Shown here: piece after piece, positions 31,564-39,527 of the stretch
How the letters are laid out: every line of letters begins with the position of its first letter
How positions within the stretch are numbered: position 1 is the first letter of the stretch
Source: an uncultured Eubacteriales bacterium
Lineage (GTDB): Bacteria; Bacillota; Clostridia; Lachnospirales; CAMVHY01
Length of the DNA stretch: 48,143 nt
Direction of reading: 5' to 3'
NCBI GenBank assembly: GCA_948543815.1
Contig: CAOVHW010000009.1
Span: 1-48,143, forward strand
Made by a program: the position numbers and the translations under genes
The notes under the pieces: generated by a model
What the model was told of the DNA's origin: nothing
The model's input: the letters and a program-made list of their open reading frames with translations, nothing else
The model's database searches: none

Positions 31564-31926
31564 TTATTCAATATATTTGATTCCTCTGTTTTGTAATTCA
31601 TTTATTATTTCTTCTTTATATTTTTCATCTAAACCTACATCTTCCATCGCTGATTTTACACTTATTCCATATTTCCCTACCAATTTGATTAATGTAGTTA
31701 TCGTACCTTTTTCAATTCCTTTTTCAATTCCTTTCTCAATTCCTTTCTCTATTCCTTCTTCTATACCTTTTTCAATTCCACTATCGTATGCGCCTTTGAT
31801 AGATGCGTTGTAATCTATTTGTGCTTTTTCCTGTTCTTCAGCTAATAATTTTGTTTTTTCATCTTGGCTTAATTGCGCTAATACACATACTGCCTTATTT
31901 AATTCCGGACTCTTTTGCGCTATCAT
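31564..31926 (-). CDS. Candidate intragenic RpnS-like protein of the second Rpn
   Basis: Within the nuclease gene AGAGGAGG lies eight bases before an in-frame ATG at 31926. The product would be 120 residues, MIAQKSPELNKAVCVLAQLS onward, including the repeat tract and C-terminal helical domain but no nuclease. The ribosome site is stronger than that of the full gene. In known Rpn systems such internal products act as antitoxins of the nuclease. Confidence 0.6.
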   Translation of the reverse strand: MIAQKSPELNKAVCVLAQLSQDEKTKLLAEEQEKAQIDYNASIKGAYDSGIEKGIEEGIEKGIEKGIEKGIEKGTITTLIKLVGKYGISVKSAMEDVGLDEKYKEEIINELQNRGIKYIE

Positions 31927-32487
31927 TTTAAATTCCTCCTCTTTTTTAGATTTTAAAAATGCTAACCAATTCCATAGTTCACTTTTGTCTTCATTTTGTG
32001 GCAACTTTGACAGTTCAAGTGTATTTATTTCTAACACATCAGTAAACTCTGAGCCGGTCTTTTTGTCGTATAATCGATATGTATTATGGTAATCGCTGTT
32101 CTCTTTAATTAACGTATAATCTGTAATTACTATACTTATGACTTTTTTGATATTTGTATAACTTTCACCTTTCGATATTTGTTCCGTTATCATTTTTGAC
32201 GTATAAAACACTATTCTCTCTCGCATTTGCGGCACATTTACTATTTGGATTTCTATGTCTATCGATATGCCATTCTTAGTTATTATTTTTATGTCCAGTA
32301 CGCCCAACTTATCGTTTGGATTATAAATTTTTAAATGTGGATCAACTATCTTTAATTCCTGATACTCGTCTATTGAAATATTTAGCACGGATTTTAAAAA
32401 TGCTGTTAATATATCTACATTTTTTTCGTCTCCAAAAATCATTTTAAAAATTAAATCTGATTTCGGTGACAAATATTCTTTGCTCAT
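31564..32487 (-). CDS. Rpn-family PD-(D/E)XK nuclease with GIEK repeat tail
   Basis: A 307-residue Rpn nuclease. LSPKSDLIFKMIFGDEKNVDILTAFLKSVL opens the family; LGVLDIKI and IDIEIQI supply catalytic D and E-x-Q; residues 105-180 are the typical TIGR01784 body. Residues about 233-260 are six tandem GIEK/GIEE units from a 12-bp DNA repeat, after which a helical domain (LIKLVGKYGISVKSAMEDVGL) follows. It has its own upstream region and lies inside the stability island. A second start inside the gene is listed separately. Likely an antiphage or DNA-damage nuclease. Confidence 0.9.
   Translation of the reverse strand: MSKEYLSPKSDLIFKMIFGDEKNVDILTAFLKSVLNISIDEYQELKIVDPHLKIYNPNDKLGVLDIKIITKNGISIDIEIQIVNVPQMRERIVFYTSKMITEQISKGESYTNIKKVISIVITDYTLIKENSDYHNTYRLYDKKTGSEFTDVLEINTLELSKLPQNEDKSELWNWLAFLKSKKEEEFKMIAQKSPELNKAVCVLAQLSQDEKTKLLAEEQEKAQIDYNASIKGAYDSGIEKGIEEGIEKGIEKGIEKGIEKGTITTLIKLVGKYGISVKSAMEDVGLDEKYKEEIINELQNRGIKYIE
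31705..31790 (-). repeat. Short tandem repeat encoding GIEK/GIEE
   Basis: About six copies of a 12-bp unit (GGAATTGAAAAA on the coding strand, with silent variants). This tract joins the nuclease to its C-terminal domain and lies inside the internal ORF. It is prone to change by slippage in steps of four residues without shifting frame. Confidence 0.85.
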
Positions 32488-32628
32488 ATTGTTACTCCTA
32501 TATCTTTAGTTTATACATTAATTTTATCATGTTTCATTTAGTTTTTCAAAATATTAGTTTACCAAATAAAAATAAATTTTATAAACGTAAATTTGTGTCG
32601 TATTATTTTATATTCACGGCCATTTTTG

Positions 32629-32657
32629 TTGGTTTTTGAATATTATCATGCTAAAAT
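32629..32657 (+). promoter_or_regulatory. Promoter of peptide C
   Basis: TTGGTT, 17 bases, then TAAAAT with an extended TGC motif. Weaker than the matching antisense promoters, as expected for a toxin. Confidence 0.7.
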
Positions 32658-32703
32658 AATTGAGTTACCGCAAACCACTCTGGTGACGGAGGGGGTGTAC
32701 CAT

Positions 32704-32787
32704 ATGTTAGAAGTAGTTTCCTCACTAATATTATCTATTGTGGCAAATATAGTATCTTACTATATTTGCAAATGGTTGGATAGATAA
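32704..32787 (+). CDS. Tiny hydrophobic peptide C, candidate type I toxin
   Basis: A 27-residue peptide, MLEVVSSLILSIVANIV then SYYICKWLDR, with one hydrophobic helix and a basic C-terminus. ATG start, GGGGG eight bases upstream. It shares AN-I/V-V/F-SYYICK with peptides A and B, so the three are one family. The 5' leader contains short self-complementary segments (ACCACTCTGGT). It faces antisense RNA C across a bidirectional terminator. Confidence 0.82.
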   Translation: MLEVVSSLILSIVANIVSYYICKWLDR

Positions 32788-32805
32788 TTAGCGGCAATCA
32801 ACCTA

Positions 32806-32872
32806 TAAAAAACCTGCAGGTGGAATCTGCAGGTTTTTAGTGTACCATATTCATTTCCTCACTTTTGTTACT
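32806..32872 (-). ncRNA. Candidate antitoxin RNA C
   Basis: An RNA on the minus strand from about 32872 to the terminator at 32806-32839 (ACCTGCAG/CTGCAGGT stem). On the plus strand it covers GTGTACCATAT (32840-32850) and TTTCCTCACT (32854-32863), direct repeats of 32695-32705 and 32717-32726 around the ATG of peptide C. Its sequence is thus complementary to the toxin start in two blocks of 10-11 bases. Confidence 0.78.
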
Positions 32873-32878
32873 AAACTC

Positions 32879-32907
32879 ATTATAAAATAAAGTTTAGCTA
32901 AAGTCAA
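32879..32907 (-). promoter_or_regulatory. Promoter of antisense RNA C
   Basis: TTGACT, 17 bases, TATAAT read on the minus strand (plus 32879-32907): a full consensus promoter. Confidence 0.88.
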
Positions 32908-32968
32908 GTATAACCAATTAAAATGATTTTAATAAAAATATTTTGTAATGCAAATTAACAGATTTAAT

Positions 32969-35900
32969 TTAAATTACGACAATTTCTCTGTCCGGTATTT
33001 CCATATTTGGCACATTATCATTTCTTCTGTTCTGAAATATTCTATTGATGTTTATTTTTCTAAGCTCATCTTGATATTCATTTCCTAAATATGAAACATG
33101 AGGCCAACGTGAATTAACTTCACTCATTCTGTCTCGTGCATACTTTTCATTTGGATAATATCTTAACTTTTGCTCAATTATAAATCTTAAATCTCTAGGC
33201 GTGATATTAAATTGTCTACATTCTCTAGTAAATTTTTTATATGTCATAATTCTAAATATATCTGGTGTTCCTAATTCTATAAAAAAACTTTCGGCAATAC
33301 TAGCGAATGGAAATCTATTGAAATTATCATTCGCAAGCATTATACATTTAGCAAAATATACTTCATTAAATCTTTCATAATCTACATTTCTTAAATCTTG
33401 TAAGATAAATCGTCTTGTCGTTTGATCGTTAAATTCTTTGTTAAAAAATTTGTAAAGTAATATACCAATTGCAATGTTGCAATTTCCCTTTTCTCCGGGT
33501 ATAGCAAAAATTCTGAGTTGTTGTGCGTCACATGCTCCTAATTCGTTAACATTAAATTTATAAATTTGTTCAGGATTATTTTGTAAACGATGGCAAAGAT
33601 TTTGCTCTCTTATTATTTTTGCTATTTCTCGCATTGCAGTATTTAAAAGTTTAAATTGATCATCGTCAAACATTCTCACACAAGCTCGAATTAAATTAAA
33701 AAATAATTCGTCTTGAACTCTTTGTCTTACTTCACATAAATTTATACGTCTGGCATTATTTTGTGTTATTCTGTTTTGAAGATTCTCTCTTAATATTTGT
33801 ACTATATTTGAAGTACAAGAATGATTAATTATTCGGTTAAATTGTTCGTCCGATAAATCTTCATAGCGATTAGCATCTTGGATAAGATCTAATGGGGTTC
33901 TGTTAACTCTATTTCGAACTATACCAGTAATATGATCTAACCAATTATCAACGGTCCAAGAACGAATTTGCTCTCTTGATAAATCATTTATGTGATTAAT
34001 AAGTAAAGTTGCGGCAACTTCTGCATCTACCGCATTTATTCTTTGAATGTGATATAGTTTTAAATTTCCTCCATGTGTCTCTAGAATTCGTAAAATAATA
34101 TTGCTTTCCAGATTAAATAAAATATTTTTCAGGCGTTCTAAATTTATTTGTACTTCTGTCAACTCAGGTAACTTTTGAATTATTAATTCGCGCAATAAAT
34201 TTTCCTCTAATACATTTAAATATGCAGTTTCTATTGTTTGTATTTGTTCTTCGTTAAACATTAAAAGACATACTCGTAGTAAATTTAAAAATTGTTCGCT
34301 TGTAACATTTTGTCTTACTTCAGATAAATTTATTCGTCTAGCATTATTTTGAGTTGTTCTATGTTGCTGATTTTCACTTAATATTTGAACTATATTTGGG
34401 ACATAAGTATAACCTATGTATTCATTAAATTGTTCGTCAGATAAATCATGATAGCGATTAGCTTCTCTCATTAATGTTAAAAAAGTACTAGTGCTTCTGG
34501 CTTTTATAATTTCATTAATATTTCGGCAATCTTCATCACTCCAAGAACGAATTTGTTCTTGTGTCAAATGATTTGCATGAGTTATAATCAGCATCGCAGC
34601 AATTTCGGTGTTAAATTTATTTGGCATTAATGCTTGAATTTGTGGTTCATCTAAATCATTTGCTCTGTCAACTATTAATCTTTGCAATTCTGCTTGTTCA
34701 AGATTATTTAATGTAACTTGTTTAATTTGTGTTGGCGATAATTTATTTTGTAAATCATTTTCAAGCAAAATATTTATGATATCGAGATTTGCTGCATCTA
34801 AAATTTGTATTTGTCTTTCAACATCAAACTTTTTTGCACAAGCTTTGATTAAATTTAAATATAAATTATATTCCAATTCATTAATTGCACGCTCTAAATC
34901 AATACTTCTGGCATTTTCTTGATTAATTTCATTTTCACGATTATTTTCTAATATAAATTTTATTTTGGCAAAATTTGTGTAATCAATTTGATTTATCTGT
35001 CCATCAGTTAAAATATCTATTTTCTTATAGAGTAAGTAATCTCGTAAAATCATTGGTAAAGTTTCTAAATTCAAGTTAGGGATATTTTCATCAGTTAAAT
35101 TTATTAATTGCTCACTAATTTCCTGAGCATCAGGGAAATTTAAATTAGTAAATTGCTCCGGTAAAAAATCTTGTGCACGGTTTAAAATTGCATATTCAAT
35201 TATTTCTTGATCAACATCAGAAATATTTAAACTTTGTAATTGCTCTGGGCTTAAATCAAATAGATAATTTCTTAAAAGTGTACTTATTGTTTCGGTTGAA
35301 AATTCTACAATAACTAAATTTTGTATCATGTCATGTAAATCTTGCCAATTATTGATAACATATTCAACTGATGTTAAATAATTATTTGGTGCTTGAAACA
35401 TAATATCTATTGCTTCAGGTAAAAAATATCTTCTGAAATTTGGTTCAATTGCTTCAAAATTTCCATTCAAATATCTTGAATTTAAAAATGCGACTTTAAA
35501 CTCAACAGGTGCTCTATCTAAAATTTCTTCTGTTATTTCTTTTGCACCGATAAGTACAAATTGATTAAGTATAAGTTGTTCCGTATAGCCTAATTTTTCT
35601 AAAAAAATTTGTGATGCCACTAATAATCTTCTTTTGTTTCTGAGCCAATTAACTGTCATTAATTGATTTATATGTAAATCATCTGATTTCAACATTAGTA
35701 AGTAAAGATAAATATTTAGATTTAAATTTTTAAGTTCCGGTAAATTTATCGCCTGAATTTGTTCGCTTCGTAAAATACTCAAATCTCTTCGTCTTTCACT
35801 TTCTTCTTCAAGTCCTTTAGTATTTCTTAATTTACTTAATAATTCTACTTGTTCGTTTAAACTTAAATCAGTAAATAAAATATTTCTTATTTGTTCATTA

Positions 35901-38900
35901 CTGAGCAAATTAAATTTATTTGCTACCAAAATTCTTGCAATTGCAATATTGGTTGTACCAAAATTATTTATTTGTCCATCAAGTTCATTGATTCTAGCGT
36001 TAAGTAAAATTAACTGTGTTTCGTTTGATAATCTGTCAATTTGCAAATTTTCTATGTTTATTATATTAACCTTTTCGGATACCAATCGATTTAAAACATC
36101 TGCTTCTAAATCTTGTAAGTTCAAATTTCTGATTTGCTCATCTTCTATATCTGTAAATTTATTTCTCAATAAAGCTTCAAGGTTATTTTTTTGTAAATTA
36201 GATAAATTTATTTGCGAAATCTTTTCCGTATTTAAATCGTTTAATCTCGTACGGACAATATAATTTAAGAAATTACGTTCAACATTACCCAAATTTAAAT
36301 TTTGGAAAGTTTCATCATTTATCATTTCTAATTGATTATTTGTAAAAAATTCAGCAAATCTGGGCAATAAAAACATAGAATTTATCAATTCATTATCGTC
36401 AAGCATAAAGATATTTACTTGAGCAGAATTCTCAACTAATTGTCTAATTTGATTTTCAAGCAAAAAATTTAGTTTTTGTGCATTATTTAAACTTTGTAAA
36501 ATCGATAGTAATACTCGTCTTGCTATTTGTGGAAGCATTTGAGTTTGATTACAGTATTGTTCAAAATTTATACCTTGAACTTGTTCTTCAGTTAATAATC
36601 GAGCACTTTGTCTGATAAATTCTCTTTGAGCTGCAGATTCGATTAATATGAATTTAATTTGTTGAATTTGTTCATTACGAAGTCCGTAAAAACAATAGTC
36701 TCCATTAACTTCCATGTTTATTAATATTCTTGTGGCGTTATCGCCAATTTCGGAAAAATTATTTATTTGATGAATTTGTTCAAAATGTAAGCATGAACGT
36801 TTATCAGATTCTATTATTAATCTTGCAACTTCTGGATCTGAGTAATTCAAAGCAATTACTTGTTCATCTAAAAGGTTATTTACTTGTTCTTGTAAAAGCA
36901 ATAAAAGTGTCTCGCGAGATAAATTTAATAAATTCAATTCTGTAAGTTGTGCTGTTGTTAAATGATGACATGCATGTGTTAATAAAATTTCAATTTCCTG
37001 TAAAGATAAATTATTAATGCTTATACTTCTTATTCCATTTATATTTTCTGTTTCTACGTAATGATTTAGTAAAACATTAAAGATATAAATTCTTTGCTGT
37101 AAATTTCCTATTTGGTTTAAATTTTTTATTTGAAATTCATTTAATTGTTCGGGAGATAAATTTGCAGTATATCTTTCAAATAAATTATATAAATACATTT
37201 TAGGAAAATTATTAATTGCTATCGAATTGATTAATGGTGTAATTAAATCTTGTGGCCACTCATTAATAAAATTCAGTAATATTTCACTGCAATATTTCTC
37301 TGGATGCTCAAACATATTTCTGATAGTATCAGTGAACATTTCTTTTAAATTATCAGAAATTATATTTGCGTGATTGTTTAAGTAAATCAATTTGAAATCA
37401 TTTGACATACGGATTATCTGAAAGGTACTTAAGGGGAATTCGTTAGGTTTGAGTAAATATCGCATAAATTCTCTGTGATCAGGATTTTGAGATAATTTTA
37501 ACAATGAAACTAATTCACTGGGCAAATTATCTTTGGTATGAATATCTAACCTAAAATTTACTCCAATAAATTGATTTATATCAAGTTCCATATATTTTGT
37601 ACGTATTAATCTATCAAAAAGATTGAGGTCATTTTCTCTTAATTCTTGCAGATTTAAAGTTCTTAATTGCCTTCTTACGAGATACTCCATCTTTTCGTCT
37701 AATATCCTAAACTTTCTTTCGTTATCTAAATTTCTAAAATTTTCTTTGCTAATTTGACCAAATTGGTTATTACCTAAATCATCAAATCTTTTATCTAAAA
37801 ATGAGCGTATTATTTCCAATCTTAAAGTCGATAAATCTAATTGTTGAATTTGTCTCTTTGAAATAGTTTCTACATTTAACAACAAGTTTATGTGTTCAGT
37901 ATTTAAAAGACTAAAATCAATTGCTGGTAATTGTTCTAAAGAAAATTTTTTTGCTATTTTAAGGATAAAAATATCTAAACTTTCTTTCCTTTGATTTCTA
38001 ATCAATGAACTAAGTAACATATTAATAACGGTAGGTGAAATTTTTTGTAATTGTGCATTTGTAATACATTCAATACGGTTTAAGAAAATATCACACTGTT
38101 GGTTTTCATCAAGTGCTTCTAATTTATTTATTGGAACATATCTAAAAAATTCTTTTGGCAAATTAATTATTTCTTCGGAAGTTATTGCTAAATTAGCTTT
38201 TAAAAATTCTCCAATTTCTTCATCATTAAATTGTTCTATAAAATTGTTACGTTCTTCCATATGCATTGTGTTAATATCTGTCAACGCAATTTCCAAATCT
38301 CCAACATTTATTTCTGTTGAATAATTTGTTATTTCCATTCCAACTGTTTCAAATTGTAGTGCAAATTTTTCTATCCTGTTTAAAAATTCAAGAACGGGAT
38401 CATTTTCTAAGTTTAATCTTAATTCAGTAGCATACTTTTTTAAAAGAGTTGCAAGAGGAATATAAAAATAACCGTTGTTTGTCATGAAACCATTTTTAAT
38501 TTTTCTTTCTTGCAAATCGAATTTAACAAATTCTATTTGTGTAACATGGTCGGTCTGATTATCATCAAGATAATTATAAATATTATTCGCAAGCATTTTT
38601 ATATTATTTTCGTTTATTTGCTGAATTAAGTATGTGTTATTAATAATTCTATGAATAAGAAAATCTATTGCCTCAATTCCTTCATGTCTTGTTCTTGTCC
38701 AATCATTTCGAGCTTCTAACTCGTCTATCATTTGCTGTATATTGCCAAAAATTATGCCACGATTTTCTGCTGGTTCATCAATACAAAAAAGCATTATTGA
38801 TGTAAATAAACTTTGTATGTAATGAGTAAGTCGAAAATTACTGCGTCTTTCATTCGCAATTCTATAACTCCTATTTATTACACATTGAAGTTCACCATTT

Positions 38901-39514
38901 CCATTTCGCTCAATATCCCCATTTACATTATAAAAATAAGGGAAATTATTATTTTCAAAAAAGCTAAGTAAAGCATTTGTTACTCCTATTTCTTGAGTTG
39001 ATAAATTTCTTCCTTCTCTAGGATTTCCACCGTTGTTTATTAAAACCGATAAACTTCTGCTTGTATAAATATTATGTCGATCTGTTCCGCTTAAAAACTG
39101 AGATATTAATTGCTGCTCACGATTTTGGTTAATGCCGACATGATCCCAATCTTCCCAACCTACAAAATTCATTGTTAAAATTCTGTTTGTTCTGTCTTCT
39201 ATTATTGACATAACTTGAGTTCTATTAAAACTTCTATATAATCTTGGAATTATATTTACTAATTCATTAATTCTTTGTTCAACATAATCATGCAAGGGGT
39301 GATTTATTAATTGTTGTTCCAAAGCAGTTAGCTTTTCTCTAAATGTATTTTGTGGATTAGTATATCTTTCTTGTCCACCACCATTTAATACACTTCTAGT
39401 TTGACAAGTATTCAATGAGGACATAAAAATTGCATTACTTAAACCATTAAAACGAGTAATTGGTACAGCAAATACAATTCCTGCACCTTTTTTGAAAGCA
39501 ACTGGTAATTCCAT
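32969..39514 (-). CDS. Giant 2181-residue helical-repeat protein, paralogue of the 1589-residue gene
   Basis: Family not recognised. Residues 1 to about 360 resemble the neighbour's N-terminus: a segment with SSLNTCQTRSVLNGGGQ, then MNFVGWEDWDHVGI, YIQSLFTSIMLFCI and DHVTQIEFVKFD. Residues about 400-1950 are a long run of 22-24-residue units of the form L-x-x-E-Q-I-x-x-L-N-L-x-x-L-x-x-x-x-L-x-x-L-L, which should build an alpha-alpha solenoid. No signal peptide, membrane segment or catalytic motif is visible. It is the second gene of a two-gene operon, 13 bases after the 1589-residue gene, with AGGAGG before its ATG. It occupies 13.6% of the genome. A host-interaction, defence or scaffold role is inferred only. 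Confidence 0.9.
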   Translation of the reverse strand: MELPVAFKKGAGIVFAVPITRFNGLSNAIFMSSLNTCQTRSVLNGGGQERYTNPQNTFREKLTALEQQLINHPLHDYVEQRINELVNIIPRLYRSFNRTQVMSIIEDRTNRILTMNFVGWEDWDHVGINQNREQQLISQFLSGTDRHNIYTSRSLSVLINNGGNPREGRNLSTQEIGVTNALLSFFENNNFPYFYNVNGDIERNGNGELQCVINRSYRIANERRSNFRLTHYIQSLFTSIMLFCIDEPAENRGIIFGNIQQMIDELEARNDWTRTRHEGIEAIDFLIHRIINNTYLIQQINENNIKMLANNIYNYLDDNQTDHVTQIEFVKFDLQERKIKNGFMTNNGYFYIPLATLLKKYATELRLNLENDPVLEFLNRIEKFALQFETVGMEITNYSTEINVGDLEIALTDINTMHMEERNNFIEQFNDEEIGEFLKANLAITSEEIINLPKEFFRYVPINKLEALDENQQCDIFLNRIECITNAQLQKISPTVINMLLSSLIRNQRKESLDIFILKIAKKFSLEQLPAIDFSLLNTEHINLLLNVETISKRQIQQLDLSTLRLEIIRSFLDKRFDDLGNNQFGQISKENFRNLDNERKFRILDEKMEYLVRRQLRTLNLQELRENDLNLFDRLIRTKYMELDINQFIGVNFRLDIHTKDNLPSELVSLLKLSQNPDHREFMRYLLKPNEFPLSTFQIIRMSNDFKLIYLNNHANIISDNLKEMFTDTIRNMFEHPEKYCSEILLNFINEWPQDLITPLINSIAINNFPKMYLYNLFERYTANLSPEQLNEFQIKNLNQIGNLQQRIYIFNVLLNHYVETENINGIRSISINNLSLQEIEILLTHACHHLTTAQLTELNLLNLSRETLLLLLQEQVNNLLDEQVIALNYSDPEVARLIIESDKRSCLHFEQIHQINNFSEIGDNATRILINMEVNGDYCFYGLRNEQIQQIKFILIESAAQREFIRQSARLLTEEQVQGINFEQYCNQTQMLPQIARRVLLSILQSLNNAQKLNFLLENQIRQLVENSAQVNIFMLDDNELINSMFLLPRFAEFFTNNQLEMINDETFQNLNLGNVERNFLNYIVRTRLNDLNTEKISQINLSNLQKNNLEALLRNKFTDIEDEQIRNLNLQDLEADVLNRLVSEKVNIINIENLQIDRLSNETQLILLNARINELDGQINNFGTTNIAIARILVANKFNLLSNEQIRNILFTDLSLNEQVELLSKLRNTKGLEEESERRRDLSILRSEQIQAINLPELKNLNLNIYLYLLMLKSDDLHINQLMTVNWLRNKRRLLVASQIFLEKLGYTEQLILNQFVLIGAKEITEEILDRAPVEFKVAFLNSRYLNGNFEAIEPNFRRYFLPEAIDIMFQAPNNYLTSVEYVINNWQDLHDMIQNLVIVEFSTETISTLLRNYLFDLSPEQLQSLNISDVDQEIIEYAILNRAQDFLPEQFTNLNFPDAQEISEQLINLTDENIPNLNLETLPMILRDYLLYKKIDILTDGQINQIDYTNFAKIKFILENNRENEINQENARSIDLERAINELEYNLYLNLIKACAKKFDVERQIQILDAANLDIINILLENDLQNKLSPTQIKQVTLNNLEQAELQRLIVDRANDLDEPQIQALMPNKFNTEIAAMLIITHANHLTQEQIRSWSDEDCRNINEIIKARSTSTFLTLMREANRYHDLSDEQFNEYIGYTYVPNIVQILSENQQHRTTQNNARRINLSEVRQNVTSEQFLNLLRVCLLMFNEEQIQTIETAYLNVLEENLLRELIIQKLPELTEVQINLERLKNILFNLESNIILRILETHGGNLKLYHIQRINAVDAEVAATLLINHINDLSREQIRSWTVDNWLDHITGIVRNRVNRTPLDLIQDANRYEDLSDEQFNRIINHSCTSNIVQILRENLQNRITQNNARRINLCEVRQRVQDELFFNLIRACVRMFDDDQFKLLNTAMREIAKIIREQNLCHRLQNNPEQIYKFNVNELGACDAQQLRIFAIPGEKGNCNIAIGILLYKFFNKEFNDQTTRRFILQDLRNVDYERFNEVYFAKCIMLANDNFNRFPFASIAESFFIELGTPDIFRIMTYKKFTRECRQFNITPRDLRFIIEQKLRYYPNEKYARDRMSEVNSRWPHVSYLGNEYQDELRKININRIFQNRRNDNVPNMEIPDREIVVI

Positions 39515-39527
39515 AGAAATTTCCTCC

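Noticed and set aside
31577..31813. Ser/Ile/Pro-rich plus-strand frame with repeated SIPFSIPF
   Set aside because: It is the antisense shadow of the GIEK repeats in the Rpn gene and has no ribosome site.
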